Part shown: in pieces, positions 24,452 to 32,885 of the stretch | Numbering within the stretch: the first letter of the stretch is position 1 | Layout: every line of letters begins with the position of its first letter | Assembly (NCBI RefSeq): GCF_006716745.1 | Contig: NZ_VFPP01000001.1 | Coordinates: 8,133,386-8,197,385, forward strand | Origin: Saccharothrix saharensis | GTDB lineage: Bacteria; Actinomycetota; Actinomycetes; Mycobacteriales; Pseudonocardiaceae | Reading direction: 5' to 3' | DNA: 64,000 nt | The notes under the pieces: generated by a model | What the model saw: only the letters and a program-made list of their open reading frames with translations | The model's database searches: none | What the model was told of the DNA's origin: nothing | Program-made: the position numbers and the translations under genes

Positions 24452-25903
24452 TCAGGAGGTCAGCCGGAACGTGGCGTCGGCGCGACCGGTCGCGTCGGTG
24501 ATCGGGTCCAGCTTCAACTGGTAGGCGTAGTGCCGGATGTACCGGTCGGTGTGGTTGTAGGACTGGAACGACGACCACGAGGCCGACGCCAGCCCGGCGA
24601 CCTGGCGGAACGTCGCGTCGGCCTTGAACGTCGAGGTGCCGTCGTCGGCCGCGAGGACGAAGTCGTAGTTGACGTGCCTCAGGTAGTAGCCGGGGTAGTT
24701 GACCGACTGGAACGACACCGTGCCGCTGCCCGCGAGACCCGGCACCACCCGGAACTGCGCGTCCTGCGCCGGGCTGACGTTCGGGTCGATGCGCACGTCG
24801 AAGTCGGCGTGGCGGACGTAGCGGTCCTGGAAGTTGTAGGACTGGATGCGGTTGACCGGCGCGCTGGTGCCCCACTTGGCCAGGACGCGGCCCTCCTCGG
24901 CCGCGGTCAGGTTGAGGATCGAACCGTGCCGCTTGCGCGTGCCGCCCAGGGCGTAGTCGGTCCGGGTGACGAAGTTGCGCGTGCTGCCGAGGTTGGTGGA
25001 CGTGATCGGCATGTACCCGCGGCCGGTGGCGTACTGGTCCAGCCACAGCGCCCACTCGTTGCGCCCGTTGAACTGCATCCACATCGGACCCTCGACCACG
25101 TTGCCGCCGCCGGTGCCGTTGGAGATGCCCATGTGCGACAGGTTCCCGATGGTCGTCCACGAGCCCAGCACCGAGTTGCTGCCCTCGACGGTGATGTGGC
25201 CGTCGGCCGAGGCGCGGTAGTAGCGGTAGCCGCCCACGCTGCCCGGCGACTCGATGATCTGCGTGTCGATGATGCCCTGTCCCGCGCCGCGGTCGATGTA
25301 GAGCACCGGTGTGGTGAACGACCGGAAGTCCCGCGTGCGCGTGTAGTAGATGCGGTGCTTCTTCACGCCGTTCAGCGTCGCGTTGGTCGCCCAGTAGACG
25401 ACGTAGTCACCGGTGGCGGGGTCGTGGATGGCCTCGGGAGCCCACGCGTTGCCCGCGCCGGAGATCGCGCCCGCGACGGTGAGCAGGCGTGGCGCGGACC
25501 AGGTGACCAGGTCCGTGGACTCCCACACGACCAGGGACTTGCTGCCGTTGTTGGCCGCGTCGGACCACGAGGTGCCGGACGCGATGCGCAGGTCGGTGGC
25601 GATGATCCAGTACCGGTCGCCCGCGGGGGAGCGGACGAGCGCGGGGTCGCGCACACCGCGCGTGCCGACCGTCGACAGCAGCACGGGCGCGCCGTTGTTG
25701 AGGTCGGTCCAGCGCAGGCCGTCGCGGCTGTGGGCGAGGTAGATCTGCTCGCCGCTCGCGGACTCGCCGGTGAAGTGGGCCATCAGGTAGCCGGTGAACG
25801 GCTCCAGCGCCTCGGCCCGCCGCTCGGTCGTCACCGACCAGGACGTGAACAGCAGGGCCACGGCGGCGAGGAGCGCGCCGATCCTGCGTGCGGTTGCGGT
25901 CAC
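24452..25903 (-). CDS. Secreted GH43-like glycosidase with C-terminal AbfB (CBM42) domain
   Basis: 483 residues. A signal peptide (ARRIGALLAAVALLFTSWSV) directs secretion. Residues about 35-325 form a five-bladed propeller related to GH43, with the base candidate Asp86 in GVRDPALV, the NAWAPEAIHD segment and VVEGPMWM. Residues about 340-483 are an arabinose-binding AbfB domain with repeated RYVRH/YYLRH/RYIRH motifs. It would release arabinofuranose from arabinan or arabinogalactan side chains. The GTG start has GGGAG 7 nt upstream. It lies 16 nt after the second GH43 gene in one operon, controlled by the operator at 27414. The exact subfamily and linkage are not assigned. Confidence 0.85.
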   Translation of the reverse strand: MTATARRIGALLAAVALLFTSWSVTTERRAEALEPFTGYLMAHFTGESASGEQIYLAHSRDGLRWTDLNNGAPVLLSTVGTRGVRDPALVRSPAGDRYWIIATDLRIASGTSWSDAANNGSKSLVVWESTDLVTWSAPRLLTVAGAISGAGNAWAPEAIHDPATGDYVVYWATNATLNGVKKHRIYYTRTRDFRSFTTPVLYIDRGAGQGIIDTQIIESPGSVGGYRYYRASADGHITVEGSNSVLGSWTTIGNLSHMGISNGTGGGNVVEGPMWMQFNGRNEWALWLDQYATGRGYMPITSTNLGSTRNFVTRTDYALGGTRKRHGSILNLTAAEEGRVLAKWGTSAPVNRIQSYNFQDRYVRHADFDVRIDPNVSPAQDAQFRVVPGLAGSGTVSFQSVNYPGYYLRHVNYDFVLAADDGTSTFKADATFRQVAGLASASWSSFQSYNHTDRYIRHYAYQLKLDPITDATGRADATFRLTS

Positions 25904-25919
25904 GGGTGATCTCCCTTGA

Positions 25920-27317
25920 TCACGGGGTGGGGACGATCGGGGCGATGGTGCCGTCGGCGTTGAACGTCATCCGGTCGACGGTCACCTCCCGGTTGGTGCC
26001 GTTGCCGGCGGGCACGGCGAAGCGGTGGTAGGCGACGTGCCAGGTGTCGCTGGTCGGCGCCTTGACCACGGAGTGGTGGCCGGGCCCCTTGATCCCCAGC
26101 TCCAGCCGCTTCTGCAGCACCACGCCGCGCTTGGTCCACGGGCCCAGCGGTGACGGCCCGGTGGCGTACGCGATCCGGTAGTCCTCGTCGCGGGTGTCGT
26201 TCTCCGACCACATGAAGTAGTAGGTGCCGTTGCGCTTGAGCACGAACGACGCCTCGCGGTAGCCGCTGGGCGTGATGGTGCGGACCTTCGCCGGGTCGAA
26301 GGAGACCATGTCGGCGTTGAGCGGGACGACGTGCGCCGAGCCGTTGCCCCAGTACAGGTACGACTGGCCGTCGTCGTCGGTGAACACCATCGGGTCGATG
26401 GCCTGGCCGGGGTAAGCGCCCGCGCGGACCAGCGGCCGGCCCAGCGCGTCGCGGAACGGCCCGGTGGGCGAGTCCGACACCGCGACGCCCAGGTGCTTGG
26501 CCGTGTCACCGGTCGCCGCGCCGCCGCTGAAGTACAGGTAGTAGCGGCCGTTCCGGGCGACCACGGCCGGCGCCCAGGCGGAGTCGTCGGCCCACGACAC
26601 GTCCGGCCCGTGGTCGAGGATCACGCCGTGGTCGGTCCAGTTCACCAGGTCGGTGGAGGAGAACGCCTTGTAGTACGGGGACGCCCAGCTCGCGTAGCCG
26701 TCGGTGGTGGGGTAGAGGTAGTAGCGGCCGTCGAAGTTCGCGATGTGCGGGTCGGCGAACAGACCGGGGACGACCGGGCCCTTGGCCGTCTTCGGCGCCC
26801 ACGGCGCGGTGAGGCGGAACGAGCTGTCGGCGCGGAACCGGTCGGTGTCCTGGTAGGTGTCCAGCCACAGCTCGTAGTCGCGGTGCCGCAGCCGTCGGTC
26901 CGGGAAGTTGAACGAGGCCAACGACACCGAGCCGGTCACCGACCCGGTGACCGCGCAGAACGTCGCGTCGGCGCGGAACTGGGCCGTACCCGCGTTCGCC
27001 TCCAGGCGCACCCGGTAGTCCCGGTGCCGCAGGAACAGGCCGTTGGCCGCCTGGAAGGAGTAGCACGACGGCGAGGCCAAGCCGTTGACCACGGTGAAGG
27101 TGGCGTCCTGCTTGACCTGCGCCGTGCCACCGGACGTGACGGGGTCGAGTCGGCCCAGGTAGTCCAGGTGCCGGACGAACCGGCCCGGGTGGCTGACCGA
27201 CTCCAGCGATCGCGCCCCGGTCGGCAGGGCGGCGGCCGAGGCCGCCGGGGCCGGCAGCGCGAGGGTCGAGGCGGTGACGAGCAGGGACAGCGCGACCGCG
27301 CCGGTTCGTCGTGGCAT
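25920..27317 (-). CDS. Secreted AbfB-GH43 alpha-L-arabinofuranosidase
   Basis: 465 residues with signal peptide (ending about PAPAASAAA). Residues about 35-170 form an AbfB/CBM42 domain (GRFVRHLDYLG; FLRHRDYRV; RLRHRDYELW). Residues 180-465 are a GH43 propeller with the catalytic triad visible: Asp189 in LFADPH, Asp in AIDPMVF, Glu in REASFVLK. The domain order is reversed relative to the neighbour at 24452. It probably removes arabinofuranose from arabinan or arabinogalactan outside the cell. ATG 27317 follows GGAG by 7 nt. A LacI-type operator lies about 100 bp upstream, and a degenerate half-site (GGTGTTAACGC on the minus strand) at 27355-27365 is closer still. Confidence 0.9.
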   Translation of the reverse strand: MPRRTGAVALSLLVTASTLALPAPAASAAALPTGARSLESVSHPGRFVRHLDYLGRLDPVTSGGTAQVKQDATFTVVNGLASPSCYSFQAANGLFLRHRDYRVRLEANAGTAQFRADATFCAVTGSVTGSVSLASFNFPDRRLRHRDYELWLDTYQDTDRFRADSSFRLTAPWAPKTAKGPVVPGLFADPHIANFDGRYYLYPTTDGYASWASPYYKAFSSTDLVNWTDHGVILDHGPDVSWADDSAWAPAVVARNGRYYLYFSGGAATGDTAKHLGVAVSDSPTGPFRDALGRPLVRAGAYPGQAIDPMVFTDDDGQSYLYWGNGSAHVVPLNADMVSFDPAKVRTITPSGYREASFVLKRNGTYYFMWSENDTRDEDYRIAYATGPSPLGPWTKRGVVLQKRLELGIKGPGHHSVVKAPTSDTWHVAYHRFAVPAGNGTNREVTVDRMTFNADGTIAPIVPTP

Positions 27318-27413
27318 CGAGGAGCTCCGATCTTCATCGGTCGGGGCTTGGTGAGCGTTAACACCGGGCGGGCGGGTCACCCGGTGCTGGTTGTGCTGGG
27401 CCGAGTATGTGCC

Positions 27414-27429
27414 ATGTTTGCGCTAACAT
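27414..27429. promoter_or_regulatory. LacI-type operator upstream of the GH43 operon
   Basis: ATGTTTGCGCTAACAT differs at one position from the perfect palindrome at 28223-28238 and matches the sites at 2200-2241. It is 97 bp upstream of the GH43 start and abuts the stop codon of the VOC gene. Confidence 0.75.
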
Positions 27430-28067
27430 CAAGGGTGCTCAGGGGTGGAGGGCTCGGGTGCCGCGGCGTGCCAGGCGAAGCCGTCCGGGTCGGTGAGAGC
27501 GCCCGCACCACCGTTGATCGTGATCCGGTGGGACCCGTCGCCCTCGGGGGAGACGCCGACGTCCTTGGCGAGGGCGCGGCGGCGGTAGAGGGCGAGCTTG
27601 ATCGGGCTCGACCCCGCGGCGAACTCGACGTACGCGCGGCCGAAGCTCTTGCCGACGGCCAGGCCCTGCTCGACGTAGAACCGCTTGCTCGCGGCCACGT
27701 CCGCGACGCCCAGCAGGAGCACGACCTCGTCGACGTGCCGGGTGGCGGGTGCGGTGTCCTTCTTCGCGGAGGTCGCGATCTTCCAGGTCGTGCCGTCCGG
27801 CGCCTGCACCACACCGCCGTAGCCCCAGAACGACTTCACGGCGGGCTTCAACGTCGTGGCGCCCGCGTCGAGGGCGGAGGCGATGAGGTCGTCGACGGTG
27901 GACGGCTGGGCGACGGTGAGCGCCATCGTGAACCCGCGGAACCCGGTGGTGTGCTCCTGCGCGGCCCGGAAGCGCAGCCGGTCCCCGAGGCCGAAGGCCT
28001 TGGCGTAGAAGCGTTCCGCGGCCTCGGTGTCGGCGACGTGGATGGTGACGGAGTCGATGTGTGCCAT
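27429..28067 (-). CDS. VOC (glyoxalase/bleomycin-resistance fold) family protein
   Basis: 212 residues with two VOC modules: residues about 1-100 (HIDSVTIHVADTEAAERFYA ... VVQAPDGTTWKIAT) and about 110-210 (HVDEVVLLLGVADVAASKRF ... LTDPDGFAWHAA). Such proteins are metal-dependent lyases, isomerases or binding proteins; the substrate is not evident. ATG 28067 has only a weak ribosome-binding site. It lies between the two operator-controlled arabinogalactan enzyme genes on the same strand as the GH43 pair, but nothing links it to sugar metabolism. Confidence 0.8.
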   Translation of the reverse strand: MAHIDSVTIHVADTEAAERFYAKAFGLGDRLRFRAAQEHTTGFRGFTMALTVAQPSTVDDLIASALDAGATTLKPAVKSFWGYGGVVQAPDGTTWKIATSAKKDTAPATRHVDEVVLLLGVADVAASKRFYVEQGLAVGKSFGRAYVEFAAGSSPIKLALYRRRALAKDVGVSPEGDGSHRITINGGAGALTDPDGFAWHAAAPEPSTPEHP

Positions 28068-28222
28068 GCCGACAACGCTAGGTCCGCCCCGGTCGCCGCT
28101 GCTTCTCGATTCCTGACCGGTCCACCGGCCACCCCCGTCACGCCGTCCCGCCGCCCGCCCGCTCGCCGACGCGCCCTTGACACCCGCATGACCTGGCTCA
28201 CACACTGGGCCTCGAAGCGGTG

Positions 28223-28238
28223 ATGTTTGCGCAAACAT
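28223..28238. promoter_or_regulatory. Perfect LacI-type palindrome upstream of the GH43 galactanase gene
   Basis: ATGTTTGCGCAAACAT is a perfect 16-bp palindrome, 117 bp upstream of the ATG at 28356. It is the best copy of the element shared with 2200-2241 and 27414-27429. Confidence 0.8.
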
Positions 28239-28355
28239 CGCTCTCCACCGGCTGACCGCCGCGGCCGGCTGCACCACCCGGATGCGCCAGCGCGCGGGCC
28301 CGGCCCACGCCCGGTCGCTGGTTCCTCCCGTCGTGGGCCGGACAAAGGAGTCCAG

Positions 28356-29798
28356 ATGTCCCGCTTGTCCCCGAGGCGGTGGCGCGCGGTGCTGACCGCC
28401 GCGGTCGTCGGCCTGGCCGCCCTGCTGCTCCCCGGCGGCACGGCGCACGCCGCGCCGGTGACCGTGGACGTGGGCGTGCAGTTCACCGACACCGGCGGCA
28501 ACCTCGTCCAGGCGCACGGCGGTGGCGTGATCAAGGTCGGCAACCACTACTACTGGTTCGGCGAGAACCGGCACCCGGACAACCTGTTCCGCGCCGTGTC
28601 GGTCTACCGGTCGACCGACCTGAAGACCTGGGAGTTCCGCAACCACGTCCTCACCCAGAACAGCCACGCCGAGCTGCGGACCTCCTGGGTGGAGCGGCCC
28701 AAGGTCATCTACAACGCGTCCACCGGCCAGTACGTGATGTGGATGCACTGGGAGAACGGCCAGGACTACGGCCAGGCGCGCGCCGCCGTCGCCTACTCGT
28801 CCACAGTGGACGGCAACTACACCTACCAGGGCAGCTTCCGGCCGCTGGGCCACATGTCCCGCGACATCACGCTGTTCAAGGACGACGACGGCACGGCCTA
28901 CATGATCTCGGCCGCCCGGGAGAACTACGACCTGCACCTCTACCGGCTCAACGCCGATTACCGCGGCATCGCCCAGCTCGTCGGCAACCCGTGGCCCGGC
29001 GGGCACCGCGAGGCGCCGGCGCTGTTCAAGCGCAACGGCGTGTACTTCATGCTCACCTCGGGCGCCACGGGCTGGTCGCCGAACCAGGCGAAGTACGCCA
29101 CCGCCACCAGCGTGTCCGGGCCGTGGAGCGCGATGCAGAACGTGGGCGACTCGACCACGTACCGCTCGCAACCGGCGTACGTGCTGCCGATCCAGGGCAC
29201 CCAGGCGACGTCGTACCTCTACCTGGGCGACCGCTGGGCCGGGGCGTGGGGCGGGCCGGTCGGCGACTCCAGCTACGTCTGGCTGCCCATCGCGTTCCCG
29301 AGCAACACCTCGATGAGCCTGTCGAACGCGGGCCAGATCGTCATCGACACGGCCGCAGGCACGATCGGGACGGTAGCCCTGACGTACAACCGGATCACCG
29401 TGCGGCACTCCGGCAAGTGCCTCGACGTGGCCAACGCCGGCGGCGCGGACGGCGCGGCGCTGATGCAGTACCCGTGCGGCGGCGGGAGCAACCAGCAGTT
29501 CCGCCTGCAGGCCGCCGGCAACGGCTACCACCAGGTGATCGCGCGGCACTCGAGCAAGTGCCTCGACGTCAGCGGCGCCGGCACCGCGGACGGCGCGGCC
29601 GTGGTGCAGTGGAGCTGCGGCTCCGGCCAGAACCAGCAGTGGTCGCTGGTCGACGCCGGGTCCGGGTACCACCGGTTGGTCGCGCGGCACTCCGGCAAGT
29701 GCCTCGACCTGCCCAGCAGCTCGCAGGACAACCTGCAGTTCAAGCAGTACCCGTGCAACGGCGGGCAGAACCAGCAGTTCCAGCTCACCCGGGTCTGA
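28356..29798 (+). CDS. Secreted GH43 exo-beta-1,3-galactanase-like enzyme with CBM13
   Basis: 480 residues. The signal peptide ends at THAAP. Residues about 30-345 match the GH43_24 group of exo-beta-1,3-galactanases (QAHGGGVIKVGNHYYWFGEN; WVERPKVIYN; HREAPALFKRNGVYFM), with glutamates in WVERP and HREAP as catalytic candidates. Residues about 350-480 are a ricin-type CBM13 with three copies of HSGKCLD/HSSKCLD and QQF/QQW ends. It would release galactose or side-chain-bearing 6-O-substituted galactose from the beta-1,3-galactan core of arabinogalactan. AAGGAG lies 5 nt before the ATG. It is regulated by the palindrome at 28223. Confidence 0.88.
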   Translation: MSRLSPRRWRAVLTAAVVGLAALLLPGGTAHAAPVTVDVGVQFTDTGGNLVQAHGGGVIKVGNHYYWFGENRHPDNLFRAVSVYRSTDLKTWEFRNHVLTQNSHAELRTSWVERPKVIYNASTGQYVMWMHWENGQDYGQARAAVAYSSTVDGNYTYQGSFRPLGHMSRDITLFKDDDGTAYMISAARENYDLHLYRLNADYRGIAQLVGNPWPGGHREAPALFKRNGVYFMLTSGATGWSPNQAKYATATSVSGPWSAMQNVGDSTTYRSQPAYVLPIQGTQATSYLYLGDRWAGAWGGPVGDSSYVWLPIAFPSNTSMSLSNAGQIVIDTAAGTIGTVALTYNRITVRHSGKCLDVANAGGADGAALMQYPCGGGSNQQFRLQAAGNGYHQVIARHSSKCLDVSGAGTADGAAVVQWSCGSGQNQQWSLVDAGSGYHRLVARHSGKCLDLPSSSQDNLQFKQYPCNGGQNQQFQLTRV

Positions 29799-29801
29799 CC
29801 C

Positions 29802-29846
29802 GGACGGTGGGGGACGTCGGCGCGACCTCGCCGGCGTCCCCCGTCC
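29802..29846. terminator. Terminator hairpin between convergent genes
   Basis: A long imperfect GC-rich stem (GGACGG...GGGGACGTCGGCG pairing with CGCCGGCGTCCCC...CGTCC) with a 6-nt loop lies between the galactanase gene and gltX, which converge here. Confidence 0.75.
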
Positions 29847-29854
29847 GCCGGAGG

Positions 29855-31507
29855 TCAGCCGGCGACGGCCCGCACCCGGCGCAGCACCTCGTCCGCGCCC
29901 AGGGTGGTGGCCACGGCGTGCAGGTCGGGGCTGCGGGTGGAGCCGGTCAGCGCGAGCCGGATGATCTGCGAGGCCTCGCGGATCGACCCGCCGGCCGGGT
30001 AGGCCTCGGGGTTCTGCTTGAGGTCCTTCGGCTTGGGCGCGAACCCGTGCTTGGCGGCCAGCGTGCGGATCTGGTCGAACCACTCGCCGGAGTCCTCCAG
30101 CGGCTGGTAGGACTCGGCGAAGTCGGCGGCGAACGCGCGCACCAGCTCCGGCGCCACGCCGAGCTGGGCGAACTCCTCGCCGGTCACGTCGCGGGGCGTG
30201 AACAGCTCGGGGAAGAAGAACCCGTACGCCTCCCGGAACCCGGACCACTTGCGCAGGTCCTTGCGCGGGTTGGGCACGTCGTCGCCCCGCTCGACGGCCA
30301 GCGCCGCCAGCGCCAGGTCGCGGCGGGCGTCGAGCACCGGCACCAGCTCGGGGTCGTGCGCCACGGCCCAGGCGCGCACGGCGACGAGGATCTGCTCGCC
30401 GGTCAGCGTGGCGATGTGGTCGGCGGAGATGTCCTCCAGCTTCACCAGGTCGACCAGCGGTCCGGCCACGCCGCACTCGGCCAGCCGGATCGGCGCGTCC
30501 AGCGCCTCGGCCAGCGGCACCTCGGCCAGCCGGCCGTTGGCCAGCCCGCGCAGGTAGTACAGCACCGCCTCGGCCGGGAAGCCCTGCTCGATGTAGAAGT
30601 CCACCGAGGCCTCGGGGTCCTTGCGCTTGGACAGCTTGCGCTTGCCGCCGGGGATCTGCTTCATCAGCGGCGCGATGTGGGCGTAGCGGGGCACCTCGAA
30701 GCCCAGCGCCGCGAACAGCTGCAGGTGCAGCGGCACCGACGAGATCCACTCCTCGGCGCGGATCACCAGCGTGGTGCGCATGAGGTGGTCGTCCACGGCG
30801 TGTGCGAAGTGGTAGGTGGGCAGCCGGACGTCGTTGGCCGACGACTTGAGGATCACCACGTCGTTGCGGTTGTCCTCGTGCTCCAGCTCGCCGCGGATCA
30901 CGTCGTGGAACTTCGCCCTGGCCTCGACGCCCGGCGAGCGGAACCGGACCACGTACGGCGCGCCCTCGGCCAGCTTGGCCCGCACCTCGGCGGGGTCGCG
31001 GTCGCGCCACAGCGCCCAGCCCGCGTAGTAACCGGGCGGCATCTTGGTGGCGTCCTGGCGGGCGCGGATGTCGGCCAGCTCGTCCGGGGTGGCGAAGCAC
31101 GGGTACGCCTTGCCCTCGCGCAGCAGCTCGCGGACGTAGGTGAGGTAGATCGCCTCGCGCTGCGACTGGTAGTACGGGCCGTAGTCGCCGACCTCGTCGT
31201 GCTCGTCGGCGGGCAGGCCGAAGTAGGCGAAGGCGTTGGTGAACTGGGCGGCGGCGCCGTGGACCTCGCGGGCCTGGTCGGTGTCCTCGACGCGCAGCAC
31301 GTACGACCCGCCGCTGCGGTGGGCGACGTCGCGGTCGATCATGGCGGCGTAGATGCCGCCGATGTGCACGAAACCGGTCGGGGAGGGGCCGAACCGGGTG
31401 ACCTCGGCGCCCTCGGGCAGCCGCCGTGCCGGGTAGCGCTGTTCCCAGTGGGCCGGCTCCGGCAGGTCGGCGGGGAACAGGGCGTCGATCTCGGCGCGGT
31501 CAAGCAT
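29855..31507 (-). CDS. gltX: Glutamyl-tRNA synthetase, long clostridial-like type
   Basis: 550-residue class I aminoacyl-tRNA synthetase that charges tRNA with glutamate. The HIGH motif reads HIGG (near residue 48, in PSPTGFVHIGGIYAAM) and the KMSKS motif reads KLSKRK. The N-terminal leader (ALFPADLPEPAHWEQRYPAR) and overall length resemble the long GluRS of Clostridia rather than the shorter usual actinobacterial enzyme (from memory). ATG 31507 is used. It is monocistronic beside unrelated genes. It may be a second, acquired copy, perhaps tolerant to an inhibitor, or the only copy in this organism; the rest of the genome would decide. Confidence 0.88.
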   Translation of the reverse strand: MLDRAEIDALFPADLPEPAHWEQRYPARRLPEGAEVTRFGPSPTGFVHIGGIYAAMIDRDVAHRSGGSYVLRVEDTDQAREVHGAAAQFTNAFAYFGLPADEHDEVGDYGPYYQSQREAIYLTYVRELLREGKAYPCFATPDELADIRARQDATKMPPGYYAGWALWRDRDPAEVRAKLAEGAPYVVRFRSPGVEARAKFHDVIRGELEHEDNRNDVVILKSSANDVRLPTYHFAHAVDDHLMRTTLVIRAEEWISSVPLHLQLFAALGFEVPRYAHIAPLMKQIPGGKRKLSKRKDPEASVDFYIEQGFPAEAVLYYLRGLANGRLAEVPLAEALDAPIRLAECGVAGPLVDLVKLEDISADHIATLTGEQILVAVRAWAVAHDPELVPVLDARRDLALAALAVERGDDVPNPRKDLRKWSGFREAYGFFFPELFTPRDVTGEEFAQLGVAPELVRAFAADFAESYQPLEDSGEWFDQIRTLAAKHGFAPKPKDLKQNPEAYPAGGSIREASQIIRLALTGSTRSPDLHAVATTLGADEVLRRVRAVAG

Positions 31508-31605
31508 CGGTTTCACGGTCTCCAACAACGGGTGGGCGGAAGGGCTCTGAGGCTACCAACCGGCGGCCGGCGCGCCCGACGAAGCCGACGCCGACCGCCG
31601 GGGCC

Positions 31606-32421
31606 CTACTCGCCCTTGCCGAACCGGTCGTTGAACCGCGCGGCCAGGTCGCGGGTCGGGCCGGTCGGCGGCAGCGGGTGGCCCAGCGCCGTCGCGAGCA
31701 CGTCGAGGTGGGTGTCCACGGTCGCCTCGATCAGCTCGGTGAGCGCGGCGGCCGCCGCGCGGGCCCGGCGCCAGGCCACCAGCGCCACGCCGACGCCGAC
31801 CACCGCGGCCGGGTACCAGCGCCAGCCGAGCGCCGCGTACAGCACGCCCCAGCCGGCGAGCGTGGTCGCCGAGTGGAACCGGGTCTCGGCGGCCTGCACG
31901 GGCAGCCGCGCGGGCTCGGGCACCAGCAGCCACAGCCGCGGCCACAGCGGGCCCAGCCGCAGGCCCTGGTACTGGGCGGCGACCCGGGCGTCGAGCAGGC
32001 GGAACCGCTCGCCGATCCAGGTGGCCCGCCGGGGCCGGTAGGCGGGCACCGGGTCCACCCCCGCCCTGGCCGCGGCCCGGTCGAACCACCACCCGCGCAC
32101 CGCCACCACCGGCCGCGCGAGCCACGCGGCCGGTCCGCGCCACGGGCGCACCCACACCACCCGCGCCAGCCCGCCCAGCGCCTGCGCGGCGAACGCGGCA
32201 GCCGCCGCGCCGAGCAGCAGGCCCACGGCGGCGACCGCGACCGGCAGCCGGGGGAACGCCGCGACGACGTCGTTGCCGACCCGCACGACGTCCCACGCGT
32301 GCCGGTGGCCGAGCCGGACCGCGCAGAGAACCGCGGCGACGAACAACGCGCCGGGCAGCACCAGCGTGGTGACCCACCGCTCGGCGAGCTTGCCGCCCAG
32401 CGTCTGCAGGAACGGGTTCAC
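31606..32421 (-). CDS. Membrane protein of unknown function
   Basis: 271 residues. Predicted membrane segments near residues 15-40 (WVTTLVLPGALFVAAVLCAV), 58-85 (very Ala/Val-rich) and 185-225, with basic Arg/Trp-rich loops and a soluble C-terminus (ELIEATVDTHLDVLATAL). The GTG start overlaps the stop of the 32418 gene by four bases (GTGA), so the pair is coupled. I do not recognise the family. It is divergent from the TPR-CHAT gene, and a link to that system is possible but untested. Confidence 0.65.
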   Translation of the reverse strand: MNPFLQTLGGKLAERWVTTLVLPGALFVAAVLCAVRLGHRHAWDVVRVGNDVVAAFPRLPVAVAAVGLLLGAAAAAFAAQALGGLARVVWVRPWRGPAAWLARPVVAVRGWWFDRAAARAGVDPVPAYRPRRATWIGERFRLLDARVAAQYQGLRLGPLWPRLWLLVPEPARLPVQAAETRFHSATTLAGWGVLYAALGWRWYPAAVVGVGVALVAWRRARAAAAALTELIEATVDTHLDVLATALGHPLPPTGPTRDLAARFNDRFGKGE

Positions 32422-32816
32422 CGCGGCGACCCGGTGGGCAGCATCGGCTCGTCGTCGAACAACGCGCACACCGGCGGGCGGCCCTCGTCGTCACGGCGGT
32501 CGTGCCGTCCGCAGACCCCGCGCGGGCAGCGGTACTCGCCGCGACCGGTGCTCGGCGGGCGCGGCCCGCGCGGGTCGGGGTAGGCGCCGGCGACGCCCGG
32601 CGGGTCGCCGATGCCCCGGACCGCGCCGTCGGTGTCCGCGCCGGGTACGAGGTCGAACCGCCGGCACGCGTCGAGCGCCGACCCGCCGTCCCGGACCAGG
32701 GCCGCGGTGCGCTCGAGCCGCTCCGACCAGCGGCCCGCGGCGGCGGCGCGGCGCAACCCGGGCAGCATCAAGCACCACAGGACCAACGCCTGCCCTTCGT
32801 CCAAATCCACCGCCAC
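32418..32816 (-). CDS. Small protein with C-terminal Cys/His motif
   Basis: 132 residues, GTG start with AAGGAGG 5 nt upstream. The N-terminal half is helical (EGQALVLWCLMLPGLRRAA). The C-terminal part carries RCPRGVCGRHDRRDD and PPVCALF, a possible metal-binding knuckle. No family was recognised. It is translationally coupled to the membrane protein at 31606, and shares a short divergent promoter region (70 nt) with the TPR-CHAT gene. Confidence 0.6.
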   Translation of the reverse strand: MAVDLDEGQALVLWCLMLPGLRRAAAAGRWSERLERTAALVRDGGSALDACRRFDLVPGADTDGAVRGIGDPPGVAGAYPDPRGPRPPSTGRGEYRCPRGVCGRHDRRDDEGRPPVCALFDDEPMLPTGSPR

Positions 32817-32885
32817 GCCGCCCTCCTTGTGTCACGCTGGGTGTCGGTTCGAACCGTAACGGGTGAGCACACGAGGTCGGTGGAC

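Noticed and set aside
27429-31100. 1223-codon minus-strand frame joining the VOC gene to sequence upstream
   Set aside because: Only its last 212 codons are family sequence; the rest is antisense to the GH43 galactanase and out of frame with gltX.
28379-32041. 1220-codon plus-strand frame
   Set aside because: Out of frame with the galactanase and antisense to gltX; no domain content.
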